Both the position numbers and the translations under genes were made by a program. A stretch of DNA of 64,000 bases from positions 65,289 through 129,288 of the forward strand of contig MU119298.1 in the NCBI GenBank assembly GCA_014904845.1. The letters are read 5' to 3'. This DNA comes from Acephala macrosclerotiorum. Lineage: Eukaryota; Ascomycota; Leotiomycetes; Helotiales; Mollisiaceae. Shown in pieces: positions 32,810 to 44,706 of the stretch. Position 1 is the first letter of the stretch, and every line of letters starts with the position of its first letter. Under the pieces are notes generated by a model. The model ran no database searches, had not been told where the DNA came from, and saw nothing but the letters and a program-made list of their open reading frames with translations.

Positions 32810-33803
32810 ATGACCGTCGGAACTTTGTTGGAGGCTCTAGGCCCGGAGATATCGGATGCAGAAGAAGGTATCAAGGACCTCGGAATCTTGGTATTACGTG
32901 GGCTGAGCACACGTAGAGGCATTTCTTCTCTTTTCGCAGTCAATACCATCTCAAAATCTTGGTTTCGTTGATCCTAAGGCTACGACTTTGGAGTTGACAA
33001 TAGGCGGCCGTGATCTCACCATCCACCAATCGCCTACTTTACTATCGTCAAATCGCGGAGGAGGCACTACTGGAGCTGGTACGTTTTGCTCAAACATCTT
33101 GGAAGGATATGTATTAATTCCTGCAGTCGTTTGGAAGATTACTCCTTTATTTGCTTCATGGATCACTACGTCCTCAAGCCTGCTGTTTAAGCATGGCCTC
33201 CTTCAGTCGAGCTCGGCAGTACTTGAACTCGGTTGCGGAATTTCAGGGATCATCGGCCTATCACTGGGACCTCTTGTCGGATCCTATACCTTGACAGATC
33301 AAGACTATGTCTCGAAGCTGCTGAATCAAAATCTTGAGGAGAATCGTCAGGAGAGTTATTCACCCGGAAGCCGAGGCCGAAAGAGCAACGTGAAGCCGAG
33401 GAGAGGGGCCGCGAAGGGAGGAGCGGCATCAGGGACCGGTAACATACTGCACAGAACTCTGGATTGGGAAACGGATGAAGTTACACCTTCCTTGACTGGA
33501 GGTGAGAATAAGAGCTTCGACGTTGTGATTGCATGTGATTGCATTTACAATGATGCGTTGATCAACCCCTTGGTGCAGACAAGCATTGATGCTTGCAAGT
33601 TGAGGATAGAGGACGAGATGGGAAATCAATCTCCGACGATCTGTGTTGTAGCACAGCAGCTTCGGTCTGCTGAAGTCTTCGAGGGTTGGCTCGAGGTGTT
33701 CTATAAAAAGTTTAAAGTTTGGAGGATACCGGACGAGGAGTTGATTGATGGATTGAAGACGAACTCAGGCTTTGTGGTTCATATCGGGGTCCTTCGAGCA
33801 TAA
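32810..33803 (+). CDS. RKM5: Protein-lysine methyltransferase, Rkm5-like (METTL21 family)
   Basis: Three exons: 32810-32890, 32940-33078 and 33127-33803; 298 aa. It is a seven-beta-strand SAM-dependent methyltransferase of family 16. In yeast Rkm5 methylates ribosomal protein L1; I infer the same substrate. Features are IPSQNLGFVDPKATTLEL, the TTGAVVWKITPLF signature (spliced across intron 2), the SAM-binding motif I VLELGCGISGI, TDQDY, and DVVIACDCIYNDALINPLV, which corresponds to the DxxY motif region of this family. A basic low-complexity insert (about 145-170; GRKSNVKPRRGAAKGG) splits the Rossmann core and may be fungus-specific. Intron 1 (GTATTACG...GCAG) was chosen because it alone joins the leader in frame to IPSQNLGFVD. 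The protein has no signal peptide. Confidence 0.85.
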
Positions 33804-34309
33804 ATACTTGCCATAATGAAGAATAGCAGTGACTTTCAAGCTTTTGGACTTGTGATATTTCTTATGGCTGTCTTCTAATCGTCTCCGGGAGTGGCCTTGA
33901 ACAGTCCGACGAGCTTCTAATAATTTCCATGAATTCACCCACCAAGTTTCCCAATCAATGTAGCGAAATATAAGCGCATAGAAATATCAAAACTTAAAAC
34001 CACTGATTAATCGGTCGGCTTCTGAGACCCACTGTAATCGTTATCACGTGCACGCGTTACGCGCTTCCGCGTTGATGTTCGCGACTTCCAAAGGCAACAC
34101 TTCAATCTTTCCCACCTCAACGAAACACCAACATTTGATTCTTGCATCATCCGTTCCGCTTTCAAGTCTCATTCCGAGTCGCAGAGATCCACCTTCAGTC
34201 CTTGAAGGGCATCCTGACGAAGACAAATTCGACGTTGCGAACCCAATTTCTGCGTCCTGACAACACTCCTGCGCAGACTCCATCATCCGTCATACAACGA
34301 ATACCCAAG
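33804..34309. other. Intergenic region with the Ecm11 promoter
   Basis: 506 bp. It includes AT-rich DNA near 33950-34020 and, from 34142, a frame open into the Ecm11 gene but lacking an ATG. No other gene is seen. Confidence 0.5.
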
Positions 34310-35635
34310 ATGGCGACAAGATTCATTGAAAACGGCGGTCGAGATCGCCCTGCCTCCCCAGTAACGAGTGGAAAGGGTATCGTCCCGGGGCGTGCTGCTG
34401 CGCAGAATTTCAAAATCTCGACTGGCAAGAAGGCAATGGCAAGTTCTACACCTACTTCGAAGCTCGCAAGCACGGCTCCAGCTCCAGGCTATAACTCAAA
34501 TCCTTCTGCCGCTCGAAATACATATCCACAACCGCAATTCTACCCACAGCAACCTCCTTCCTTCTCAAGAGGCGGCCTTGATTCGTCGAGTATAGCATCA
34601 GATTTCGACAAGACAATCACTAGCGACCTGGGTATCGAGCCGAATGTTCGGCATGAATACTATGAAGATGAGGACATGTACACACAGAATGCCGCATACG
34701 ATTCCTACAGTCAATCTCAGCAACCTCAACAATCATACAAACATAGGCTCAACCATAAGCAGAGTCACTCACCTATGATCGACGTCAAGGCGGAGCAAGA
34801 GAGTCAAAGACACTTAGCCTCGAGTATCAGTGGTCGCTTTGAGGGTCAGCACAGTAAATCTCGAAGCTTCGAATTACGTCCAGCTGAGGAACAGGTATCA
34901 GGTCAGCTAGCTGCCCAAGGTTCCAGGAAGAGATCTCGTTCCGGTGAGCGCAATGGTGCGCCTTCAACGATTCTCGAGGAACGTTCGAGTCAGATGGAGG
35001 ATCTAGAGGATGAACACCTTCGACCAGAGGACGAGCTAGATATTCGGGAGCCAGAGGCTGAAGTTATGCCAGAGAATGATATGCTTGAGGAAGAAGATTT
35101 TGAGACTCCCAGCAACAGTCCACGCAAGAACCGTCGTGCACAAGAACCTCCAAGCTCGCAACCAGGTCCTCGTGTTGAGAAGCCTGCTGCCGCGAATCCG
35201 AAAATCGTTACCCCAGAGTACAGCGATGCAGAGCTTCTGAAGATGTCATATGCTCAGCTCGAGAAGGAACCTTGGGAGAAAGCTGACGAGAGCAAGAGTT
35301 TTCAATTATCGAAGCCGCTGAAGCCTACCAGTCTCCTCAAAGACAAGATGGAGCACTATGTTGCTGAGGAAGAACAGGACGCCCAAGTTGCTTTCTTCAA
35401 GCAAATGTCAAACACAGAATGGGAAGAAGGTGGAGATTGGTTCGTTGACCAGTTTGCCGACTTGATGAAGAAGATCAAGATTAAGCGTGTCGAGAAGAGA
35501 GCCGTCACTAATAAATATGAGGAAGAGATCAATTCTCGGGAGAAGTTGGTGCGAGGCAAGTCTGATAACCTTGATCGAGAGTTCAGGGATATGAGAGTTG
35601 GCGGAGAGGGTATCTTGAGGGGCAAGAGGGTCTAA
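34310..35635 (+). CDS. ECM11: Ecm11-type meiotic chromosome protein
   Basis: Single exon, 441 aa. The first 320 residues are low-complexity and rich in S, Q, P and E, with a basic patch GSRKRSRSGER. The C-terminal 110 residues match the Ecm11 C-terminal domain: SDAELLKMSYAQLEKEPW, AFFKQMSNTEWEEGGDWFVD, QFADLMKKIKIKRVEKRAVT and MRVGGEGILRGKRV. In yeast Ecm11 with Gmc2 builds the central element of the synaptonemal complex, where its SUMOylation promotes Zip1 assembly; in filamentous fungi the role is inferred. The first ATG of the frame is used. The frame stays open for 67 codons after the TAA stop, to 35833. Confidence 0.88.
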   Translation: MATRFIENGGRDRPASPVTSGKGIVPGRAAAQNFKISTGKKAMASSTPTSKLASTAPAPGYNSNPSAARNTYPQPQFYPQQPPSFSRGGLDSSSIASDFDKTITSDLGIEPNVRHEYYEDEDMYTQNAAYDSYSQSQQPQQSYKHRLNHKQSHSPMIDVKAEQESQRHLASSISGRFEGQHSKSRSFELRPAEEQVSGQLAAQGSRKRSRSGERNGAPSTILEERSSQMEDLEDEHLRPEDELDIREPEAEVMPENDMLEEEDFETPSNSPRKNRRAQEPPSSQPGPRVEKPAAANPKIVTPEYSDAELLKMSYAQLEKEPWEKADESKSFQLSKPLKPTSLLKDKMEHYVAEEEQDAQVAFFKQMSNTEWEEGGDWFVDQFADLMKKIKIKRVEKRAVTNKYEEEINSREKLVRGKSDNLDREFRDMRVGGEGILRGKRV

Positions 35636-36189
35636 CTTGCCTCGATTGACTCGTTGAACTCGTCTCGTCTTCAAACTATTAGTAAGGTTTCGGACGCGAT
35701 TTCGGCGACAGTCATTGAGCAAGCTAATCGAGTGAGGGAGGTTGAAGCTACATCGGAGTCACTTAGAGCTGAGGTTTCGAGACCATGGTACAGGAGATTA
35801 GGTGAATGTTTATTGAATTTACTTGGGCGTTAGGACCCTGGGATGGGAAAATATATCGCATTTGCTTGGAGTTCCTATCGGGATATGGAGGGGGTAAAAC
35901 ACTAGTGCATGGGAAAAGGATTATTCAAGGCATATGTTTGGGAGTGCTAAGCAGAGATACCCATTTAGCTTTTGTGCCTACTGTAGGCTTAGAGTTGCTA
36001 TCGATTACAGACATTGCAACCCTCTGAAATATCTCAAGAGTATTTAGACTTCTTCCACCTGTGAATGTCCTAAGATTGTTCGGAGATTCTCCCGCCAGTT
36101 CTCAATCATTGCCAGACGGCAAAATATCCAATAATATCTGAGACACCCGAACCCGCCATCCTTCCAAGATTCATGGCATTCCTCTTTTT
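35636..36189. other. Intergenic region; 35636-35833 open in the Ecm11 frame
   Basis: After the Ecm11 stop the same frame reads ASIDSLNSSRLQTISKVSDA and on through a heptad-like stretch to a TAG at 35831-35833. The rest of the segment shows nothing else. Confidence 0.45.
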
Positions 36190-37351
36190 TCAGATCCTAA
36201 AAACCTCCCTAACTCTCCTATCCCTCCCAACAACCAACCTCAATTGCCTCCCCTCTCCCCCTTCCTTCCCCTTAAACACCCCCTCCCGCAGAGCATCCGT
36301 ATAAAGCTCATAAGCAGGAAAATACCCATCCACGAATCTCTCCACTTGTTCCTCCGTCATTCCGGAACCCTTCTCTCGACGGAGGGCGGCTTCTTGTTCT
36401 TGGCGCCAGGCGTAGACGTATCCTATTGAAGGGCTGGAGTCAGTTTTTACTTTTGTTTTGTACATTTTTGGAGCACAGGAGCATGTCTTAGGAGCAACAA
36501 TCATACATAAGAGAAAGAGGGGAACATTATGAGGGAAAGTAGGACTTACCAGTATCCTCGGCATCAATATGTATAAATGCATCAAAACTCCCGTTCAAAA
36601 CCTCGTACCCGTTCAACTTCTCATTAACAAACAATAAAACCTCCGTCCTATGTCCTGCTAATGTCTTGGATGGCTCTTTTTGCCGTTCTCTGATCCTCTC
36701 TTCAGGTAAGGAGCGGAATCCGACGCACCAGCCTTCGAATATCACAACCTTGATCTTCTCTTCTCCCTCTTTATTAACCACCTTCCATTTCTCAACAGGA
36801 ATACGATCTCCCTCCCCATTATAGGCACTTTTGTCATATTCCGGAATCTTGACCTCCTCTCCCCTGCTCAATTTCCCAAAAACCTCAGCAGCGAGCGCTA
36901 TGTCGTGTGTCCCTGGCTCGCCTCTGTGTTGTACCAATGGATTCTCCTTATTTGTTTCTGCCAGTTCCTTCTGCTGTGCATGGGGGAGGTATAGATCATC
37001 TATAGAGAGGACGAGTGTGTTGAGCGAGTAGGGGGAAGAGAACAGGAGGGAAGAGAGGGTTGATACGAGGGTTGTTTTTCCAGCTCCTTGGACGCCATTT
37101 AGACCTATTATGAATGGTTTCGTACTCGCATCATCGACCTTCCTTTCTTTCAGAAGAGAAAGAATGAAGGGTATGCAGTGCGGAGACTTGTCATCAACAA
37201 TGGCGGGGTTTGAGGAAGAGGTAGGGTTGAGGGCATTTGCTGAAGTGGTACACATCTTGAAATGAACTTGAGGTTGCAGACGGAGAGGACGAGAGAAAAA
37301 GTAGGAATTAACTCCAGGCCATTTGTAGAGAGAAGAGCGAAGCGTCTTCAT
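36190..37351 (-). CDS. P-loop kinase of the Tda10 / D-glycerate 3-kinase type
   Basis: Two exons, 36550-37351 and 36190-36422, with a 127-nt intron; 344 aa. The Walker A motif is GLNGVQGAGKTTL (about residues 95-107), followed by LVLSIDDLYLPHAQQKEL and HRGEPGTHDIALAAEVF, then VVIFEGWCVGFRSL and a C-terminal EQVERFVDGYFPAYELYTD. This order matches yeast Tda10 (YGR205W), a phosphoribulokinase-like ATP-binding protein related to plant glycerate kinase. The true substrate in fungi is not settled. The first ATG (37351) adds a basic, Ser/Arg-rich leader (MKTLRSSLYKWPGVNSYFF) that looks like a mitochondrial presequence. A second ATG at 37255 would give a leaderless cytosolic form of 312 aa. Confidence 0.85.
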
Positions 37352-38146
37352 AAAGAGAGGACTCACATCTTGAGTAGGCTGAGCTTAGCTTCTCACTCGT
37401 ACATCAATCGCAGCTGAAGGCTGTCGGTGTTTGCTCCACATCGGAGAATTGTTTCCCGGTGTTGATATGAGCCTTGTGGCCTCAGGCAACGAACAATTGA
37501 CTTTGAGAAATCGAAATTCATTTCATTTTTGCAAGCATAATAGCTTATAAGATCAAACAAAACAGGATCAAAGACAAATGAGCTGGCTTGGCAAACTCAA
37601 AAATGACTCGACTGCTGAATATGTCGGATACATATTTGCGAAGGCGTTCTACGCGTGTGGTCCCAATACCGCAAATGCAAGCCGAAGCGCACTCTCGCAC
37701 AACAGCGGAAGATGCATCATCTTTTGTACGACTCGTACAGCCTTCACATGGAAATGACATACTTTGTACTTCCATCAACAATACTCATCATCGCATCCTT
37801 CCAGCTGACGGTAGCAAACTCTCAGCCTTTTCTCTCCACGTGAACTCTTTTTACTCCCATCTCACTCGCTCTTCGCACTCATTCTAGCATGTGAATATCC
37901 CCTTACAGTGTTGTATGGGGCTAGGCTGGTGTGGGGTTGGGGTTTTGGGCGCTCCGACAGTGAATCCCGCTCGTCATGGGCCACTCCCAGAATGCCGAGG
38001 CATGCGAAGTGTAGAGCCGAATGATCAACCAGCCCTTTCGCCTACTTAACTTTCTGTCTTCCTCTTTACTCTGAATTCCTACTCCTACCCTTCCTCCTTA
38101 TTACACATTAGACAAGAATTGGTTTTCTTGAAACACGCAATTGAAG
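37352..38146. other. Divergent promoter region
   Basis: 795 bp between the Tda10-like gene (minus) and Fox2 (plus). CT-rich DNA at about 38040-38100 just upstream of the Fox2 start is typical of core promoters in this kind of genome. No gene is seen. Confidence 0.5.
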
Positions 38147-41100
38147 ATGTCGGAATTACGATTCGATGGCCAGGTCGTGGTCGTTACTGGTGCCGGTGGT
38201 GGACTTGGCCGCGCATACTGTCTGGCATTTGCTGCAAGAGGAGCAAGTGTCGTTGTAAATGATCTTGGAGGATCGTTCAAGGGCGAGGGAAACTCGACAA
38301 AGGTATGCTTCTATCTGCATTGCCGTTCTCAACAGCTTCACATGCCAATATAAGCAAACTAACACCCCCTCTACACAGGCCGCAGACGTTGTCGTCGACG
38401 AAATCAAAGCCGCAGGCGGCAAAGCAGTAGCCAACTACGACAGCGTAACCAACGGCGACAAGATCATCCAAACTGCCATCGATAACTATGGCCGCATCGA
38501 CGTCCTGCTCAATAACGCTGGTATTCTGCGGGATATCAGCTTCAAGAACATGAAGGATCAGGATTGGGATTTGATCATCGATGTCCATGTCAAGGGTTCA
38601 TATAAGTGTGCTAGAGCTGCTTGGCCATATTTCAGGAAACAGAAGTATGGTCGGGTTATCAACACTGCGTCTGCAGCTGGTCTTTTTGGTAGTTTCGGAC
38701 AATGCAATTACTCGGCTGCTAAGTTGGCTATGGTTGGATTCACGGAGACGCTGGCAAAGGAGGGCGCGAAGTATAACATTCATGCCAATGTTATTGCGCC
38801 AATTGGTAAGTTTTCGATGTCCGAAATGATTGGCAGATGCTAATGTGGTATAGCTGCCAGCAGAATGACCCAAACTGTTATGCCACCCGATGTCCTCGAA
38901 AACCTCAAGCCCGACTGGGTCGTCCCGCTCGTTGCCGTTCTGACACACAAGGATTGCACAGAGACTGGCTCAATCTACGAAGTTGGTGGTGGCCATATTG
39001 CAAAGCTCAGATGGGAGCGTTCAAGTGGTCTTCTGCTGAAGGCGGATGATACTTATACTCCAGGAGCTATTTTGAAGAAGTGGGACAAGGTCTCGGATTA
39101 CTCGAATCCTGAGCACCCAACTGGTGTTGCGGACTTTATGGGCCTGTTGGAGAAATCCATGAAGATGGGTCCTAATGACAAGGGAGAGACTCTTGATTTC
39201 AAGGGCAAAGTTGCTTTGGTTACTGGTGGTGGTGCTGGGTGAGTTTTGAAAACCCAAGGCTGGGATAAAAGACTGACATTTCCCAGTATCGGCCGCGCCT
39301 ACTGCTTAGCACTCGCCAAATACGGTGCTTCAGTCGTTGTCAACGATTTGATGGACCCTGACACTGTGGTCCAGGAGATCCAAAAGAACGGCGGCAAGGC
39401 AGTCGGTGTCAAGGCCTCTGCTGAAGATGGAGATGCAGTTGTGAAGGCTGCAATCGACGCTTTCGGCCGCATTGATATCGTTATCAACAATGCTGGTATC
39501 CTCCGAGACAAGGCATTCACCAACATGGATGACAAGCAGTGGGACCAAGTCATTGCTGTTCATCTCCGAGGAACATACAAGGTCTCGAAGGCTGCATGGC
39601 CGTACATGCTCAAGCAAAAGTATGGACGAATCGTGAACACCACCTCCACTTCCGGTATCTATGGTAACTTCGGACAAGCCAACTATGCCGCAGCCGTAAG
39701 TCCTTATTTTACAGAGTTCTAGATATCAGCTAATGCCCCCAGAAATGCGGTATCCTCGGTTTCTCCCGCGCCCTCGCCCGCGAAGGAGCAAAATACAACA
39801 TCTACGTCAACACCATCGCCCCCAACGCCGGCACAGCCATGACCCGCACCATCCTCCCCGAAGAAATGGTCCAAGCCTTCAAACCTGACTACATAGCGCC
39901 TCTTGTTGTCGCTCTCTGCTCTGACAAAGTTCCCGAACCCGCAACCGGCAATCTCTACGAAGTCGGTTCTGGATGGCAAGGTCGAACCCGCTGGCAACGA
40001 TCTGGCGGTCATGGTTTCCCTATCGATGAGAAATTGACTCCTGAAGCTGTTCTCTCTCAATGGAAGAAGATTAATGACTTTGATGATGGAAGGGCGGATC
40101 ATCCTGAGGGTGGTCAAGATGGATTGAAGAGTATTCTGGCGAATTTTGAGAATAGGAAGGGTGGAAAGGGAAAGGGTGCGAGTAAGGTATGAGTTTGTCT
40201 TCTCGACCTCTCTTTTCTTGGATTCATGAAAAAACTCCGTTTGGCGAAGATTGTATATCTGTAGTTGTACTTACTCTTGGCAATGAATTCACGTTAACAA
40301 ACTTTTGTGTGTAGAAGAGTGAACCATCATCTGAGAACGCCGAGATTCTGGCCAATATCGAGAAAGCGAAGAAGGCGGAGAATAAAGGGACGGAGCTCAA
40401 ATATGAGGAGAAAGATGCTATTCTTTATAACCTTGGTGTTGGAGCTAAGAAGACTGATCTTCCTCTCGTTTTGTACGTCCCCTATCCCAACCCCCCTTTC
40501 CCATGCGCCCTTTCCATTTTCCAAATTTACACGAACTAATGCTATATCAGTGAGGGAGACGAAAATTTCCAAGTCCTCCCAACATTCGGCGTAATCCCCT
40601 TCTTCTCCACCGAAACCCCCTACCAATTCTCCGACATAGTCCCTAACTTCAGTCCCATGATGCTCCTTCACGGCGAACAGTACCTCGAAATCCTCTCCTA
40701 CCCCATCCCCACTTCTGGTACCTTAATCTCCACGGCCAAACTCCTCGAAGTTGTTGATAAGGGCAATGCCGCTATTGTGAAATCTGGGATTACGACTGTT
40801 AATAAAGAGACGGGGAAACCACTATTCTACAACGAATCTACAGTATTTATCCGTGGATCCGGTGGCTTCGGAGGCGTCTCGAAACCCCAGGATCGCGGCG
40901 CAAGCACAGCAGCGAACAAACCTCCCTCCCGTCCCGCGGATTGGGTCTCAGAAGATAAAACGACGGAGGAACAAGCAGTCCTCTACCGTTTATCGGGAGA
41001 TTATAACCCTCTTCACGTCGATCCGGCGTTTGCGAAGATGGGTGGATTCAAAGTCCCCATCCTCCACGGTTTGTGTTTCTTTGGCATCGCTGGAAAAGCC

Positions 41101-41298
41101 ATCTACGCCAAATACGGAAAATTCAAGAACATCAAGGTGCGGTTTGCGGGGACTGTGCTTCCTGGACAGACCCTCGTCACAGAGACGTGGAAGGAGGGGA
41201 ATAAAGTTATCTTCCAGACGAAGGTTAAGGAGACGGGGAAGTTGGCTATTGCGAGCGCGGCCGTGGAGTTGGTTGGTGATGGAAAGAACAAGTTGTGA
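38147..41298 (+). CDS. FOX2: Peroxisomal multifunctional beta-oxidation enzyme (Fox2)
   Basis: Seven exons: 38147-38302, 38379-38805, 38854-39238, 39287-39695, 39743-40186, 40315-40472 and 40551-41298; 908 aa, the family's usual length. Two short-chain dehydrogenase domains come first ([12 protein letters not shown] with catalytic NYSAAK, then TGGGAGIGRAYC with NYAAAK). Next is a linker rich in K and G, then a MaoC-like 2-enoyl-CoA hydratase 2 domain with [20 protein letters not shown] and [16 protein letters not shown]. It carries out hydration of trans-2-enoyl-CoA and oxidation of (3R)-hydroxyacyl-CoA in peroxisomal beta-oxidation. The C-terminus NKL is a variant of the SKL peroxisomal signal (PTS1). 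In related fungi this gene is induced by fatty acids; I did not identify the site here. Confidence 0.97.
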
Positions 41299-43009
41299 AA
41301 GTATGAGAGACTGGGTTGAGAAGGGAAAATGGGGAGTAGATATGGGAGGATGGAAACGCTTTGAGAGAACAGTTTTCGCTTCGAACGCATTGTATGTTTA
41401 GCATTGGATTCGAGGATAGGATTACCTCGGTGGGTTTGCATGCTTTGGGGTTAGATGCAGAATGAAAAGCGTTATACACATTTGAAGAGACAAGGGAAGG
41501 TTGGATTGGAGACAGGAAAGCTGGTGGTCCGTGAAACAACTCAAAGGAGGCACTTACTAATCCTGAAAGATTATTTTGATCTTGCAGGCCAAACAATGGT
41601 ATGGAAGTGAGAACGGTAACTGGCTTCTATGTATTTCTGTAGGTACCGCTTTGCATACGTACAAGTACAAAGATTGCCATGCCCGCAAAGACGACAATCG
41701 TATACAGAAAGCAAAGCACGTTCCGCCGTTCCCTCTGTCCTTTTTGGGCGCTGTAGGGTCATCCACCATTGTTCGACTTTGAGTGATGTAAATTTCAAGA
41801 AATATAGCTTTCAAATGATAGAAATTCCGAGTGATTTAAATTTCTCATCAGGAACATCTAATGCCTCCAGTCTACCTGCAGGTGGTATCGGTGTCGTCTC
41901 TCGTCACGTGCGTTCGTGTACAGGCGCAGGGGTCGCGTAGCAGATTGTTGTAGAGGCTCAATTGATACATACTACAGATGCTTGGGTGGTAATCGACAGA
42001 ATTTGTGTTGTGGATGATAGTGAAGAAGACGTTCTCAACGCAAGATGAAGTCATGTGGCTGAATGATAACATGTCGCTGAATTTCTTCAAACTCTCAGAC
42101 TGGCTAATCCCGAAGGTGATGGCGGCGGCGGATGGGAGGGTTCGTGTTGCCACGATAATCTAGCAAAGAAGGATGATTGTCTTGTCCAACAGATCGAAAG
42201 ATATGTTACGCATCGAGGTACCTTGCCATTCAAGCGACCAGCAGTAGATGATCTACCAAACATGCATTACGGCCAACTTGTTCCATAGACGTGGGCTGAA
42301 GACAAATGTTGGGAACCTGGGCCTAATCATCCCTGATTGTTGGAGAAGTTCAGGCTGGGAGATCGGAGTACTTGATACTATCCACAGGATCTAGCTTGGT
42401 TTTGAGCTAATCCGAGAGTCTGCATATACGATATAGTAAGCGTAAATATCATTATATGCTAGGGAAGAATAATGCGTTTGCGAGTTTGCTTTAAACGAAA
42501 GGTTGTGAGCAGGCAGTCGAGGCGTGTCCGCTGGCTCCATATTATACATCCATAACTTGCGCAGGTCCTATGCTCAGACCGCTGGGGTGACCTCCCGCTC
42601 TCCATGAGTCGATGGCGGACTTGGAAACGAGCTCCAATGTCCCATTGGAAGTCAAGGACCGTAGAGGTGGAGCGGGGCGGGGTGGAGCGACAGGTGATAT
42701 GCAATAAAATTTCTTTCTGACTCTAATTTTCTTGTCTCAACTCAATGTCAAGAACGTCGTCGACTTCGTTGGCATGCAACAAAATGCTGCAGCAATGTCG
42801 AAGTCGCAAGACTCGCAACCGAACATCGGGACCGAGACGCCTGAAGACGCGAACAGTTCGAGAAAAGAAGACTTGAGAGAAATGCACCCATCCGTGTATC
42901 CATTCGTTTTTCGCCTCGTTTCAAGCTTATCGCACAGGCGCGGCGCTTCACGCTAAATACACAGACCATTAACTCATCATCTATTTCCCAAACGCCTAGG
43001 CTAAAGGCC
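41299..43009. other. Intergenic region, nothing recognised
   Basis: 1.7 kb between the end of Fox2 and the end of a P450 gene. Only short frames without family resemblance; no clear repeat or RNA gene. Confidence 0.45.
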
Positions 43010-44706
43010 TCAATCCCGCCTTGTGTACTTGATATAAGGACGAACATGCGGCTTCATGGCAGACCGCCCGTTGAAGTCCACTTCCGGAGTCTCGTGGACT
43101 GGCTTGCCCGTCTTGTCCGTGAGTTCGTAGTCGAACATCGCTGTGAAGAAGGCAATGATCACATTGTTTTCTAGTTTTGCGAACTGTGTCTTGTCAGCAA
43201 GTGCAAGCGAACAATGGTAATCAAGGGGGAGGTAGTAGGTCTTACTCTCATCCCCAAACAAGGATGTCTCCCAACACCCCATCCCAACCACCCCAGCGGA
43301 ACCTTTTTATCCTCCGCCCTCTCTGGTAAATACCTACTCGGATCCCACTGCGTCGGATTCGGATAGATCTTCGGATCAAGATGCACATCCCCCAAATGAT
43401 AAGTCACAATCGCACCTGGATCAATCACCTCTCCATCCCCGACCGGAATCGCTTTACTGGTAACATTCATCCTAAATGCCGTTCCTAAAGCTTGAATTCT
43501 GATGCTGTCTTTCAAGCATAGATCGATGAGGGGAAATTCACTCTCCCATGCTCCGAAGGGTACTTCGGCGAGTTGGTCGATGAGAGGTGCGGAAGGGTTG
43601 GTAGTGTATTTTGCTGCTACTGTCTTTACTTCTTCGAGGACTTTGGAGCGCCAGTGAGAGTCGTTTGCGAGGTAGGTTAATATCCAAGCTGCGTTGACAC
43701 CGCTGTTCAACAACCCAGCGAAGAGCGCACCGATGATGAATTCGATGATGCGGGTGATGGAGTCGCCTTGATCGATTAGGTATTGGAGGGGATCATCTCC
43801 TTTGACGCCGGTCTTCTTGCGCTCTTTGACAATCTTGTTGACGATCATGTAGAGTTTGCTGGCTGCGTAGGTACGCTTGATCACTGCAGGCGAGGGGATC
43901 CAGGGGTACATGAGCGCAATGGGCGTTGCGGAACTGTCGATACTCTCGTAGTAGCGAATTGTTTTCGCGAGGAGCTCTTGGTCATCAGCAATGTCGTCAC
44001 AGCCTACCATTCTCATTGTGAGTTGGTAGATAATCATGTAGATGCTTTCAAATGGATCCGTGATGCCACTTGGGTTTTGATCGAGTTCATCGATACGGAA
44101 GCGGGTATCTTTCAACAGCTTGGGAAGATCTGGCAAGTGTCAGTATGATGACACGAGCAAGAGGGGAAGAATATCTACTTCGACCGAAGTTCGCACTGGA
44201 GATCATGTGCGTTATGCGCTTGATGAAAAATCCTCCTGGTCCCGCGAAATTTTGATTAACCTCATTAGCTTCAGCAGGTATGGTCTTCACCGAATTTGGT
44301 GACTGTCCAAATAGAATAGCATACCTTTATCGCAGTCAGCTTTTATCCCCACCTAATACCAAACTTGGGCAACATACCCTTCAGCAAACCCTAAATCTCT
44401 ACTCTGGAAAAAAGTCTGGCGAGCTTTCTCACCCGTCAACCCAATCACTGGATGCTTGCCCACAAAAAAGCTAAAGTTTCCAGACGGGGTCTGTGCTTTC
44501 GCATGCTGGAAGAAATCCCATCTCGCAGTGAAGAATCGCAGAGCTCCGAATATAGGGTAGCCTTCTTTCAGTTGTTTTGGAGCTTTAGAGCTGAATCGGT
44601 AGCTGGTTGAAGACCAGAAGGTGCACGTTCCGACGAGGAGGAGAATGATGATTGTTGAGACCGTTGAAGCTGACAGAGTGGGTAAATCCTGGAATATGGA
44701 AATCAT
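43010..44706 (-). CDS. Cytochrome P450, first of a pair
   Basis: Four exons: 44378-44706, 44179-44324, 43246-44129 and 43010-43189; 512 aa. An N-terminal membrane helix (STIIILLLVGTCTFW) is followed by KEGYPIFGALRFF. The I-helix region is FIIGALFAGLLNSGVNAAWI, which lacks the usual acid-Thr pair (A/G-G-x-D/E-T-T). The K-helix motif is DSIR, not the canonical ExxR. The haem loop is GWGVGRHPCLGMR, with Trp in place of Phe at its first position. Altogether it resembles CYP families of fungal secondary metabolism in which the oxygen-activation motif is relaxed (for example, families near CYP51/CYP7 type). The substrate is unknown. It lies 0.96 kb from a second P450 in the same direction and 4.4 kb from an FAD oxidoreductase, which may form a small cluster. 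The open frame suggests an intact gene. Confidence 0.88.

Noticed and set aside
32350..32916. 188-codon plus-strand frame before the methyltransferase
   Set aside because: No family resemblance; overlaps the methyltransferase exon 1 in another frame and the promoter region.
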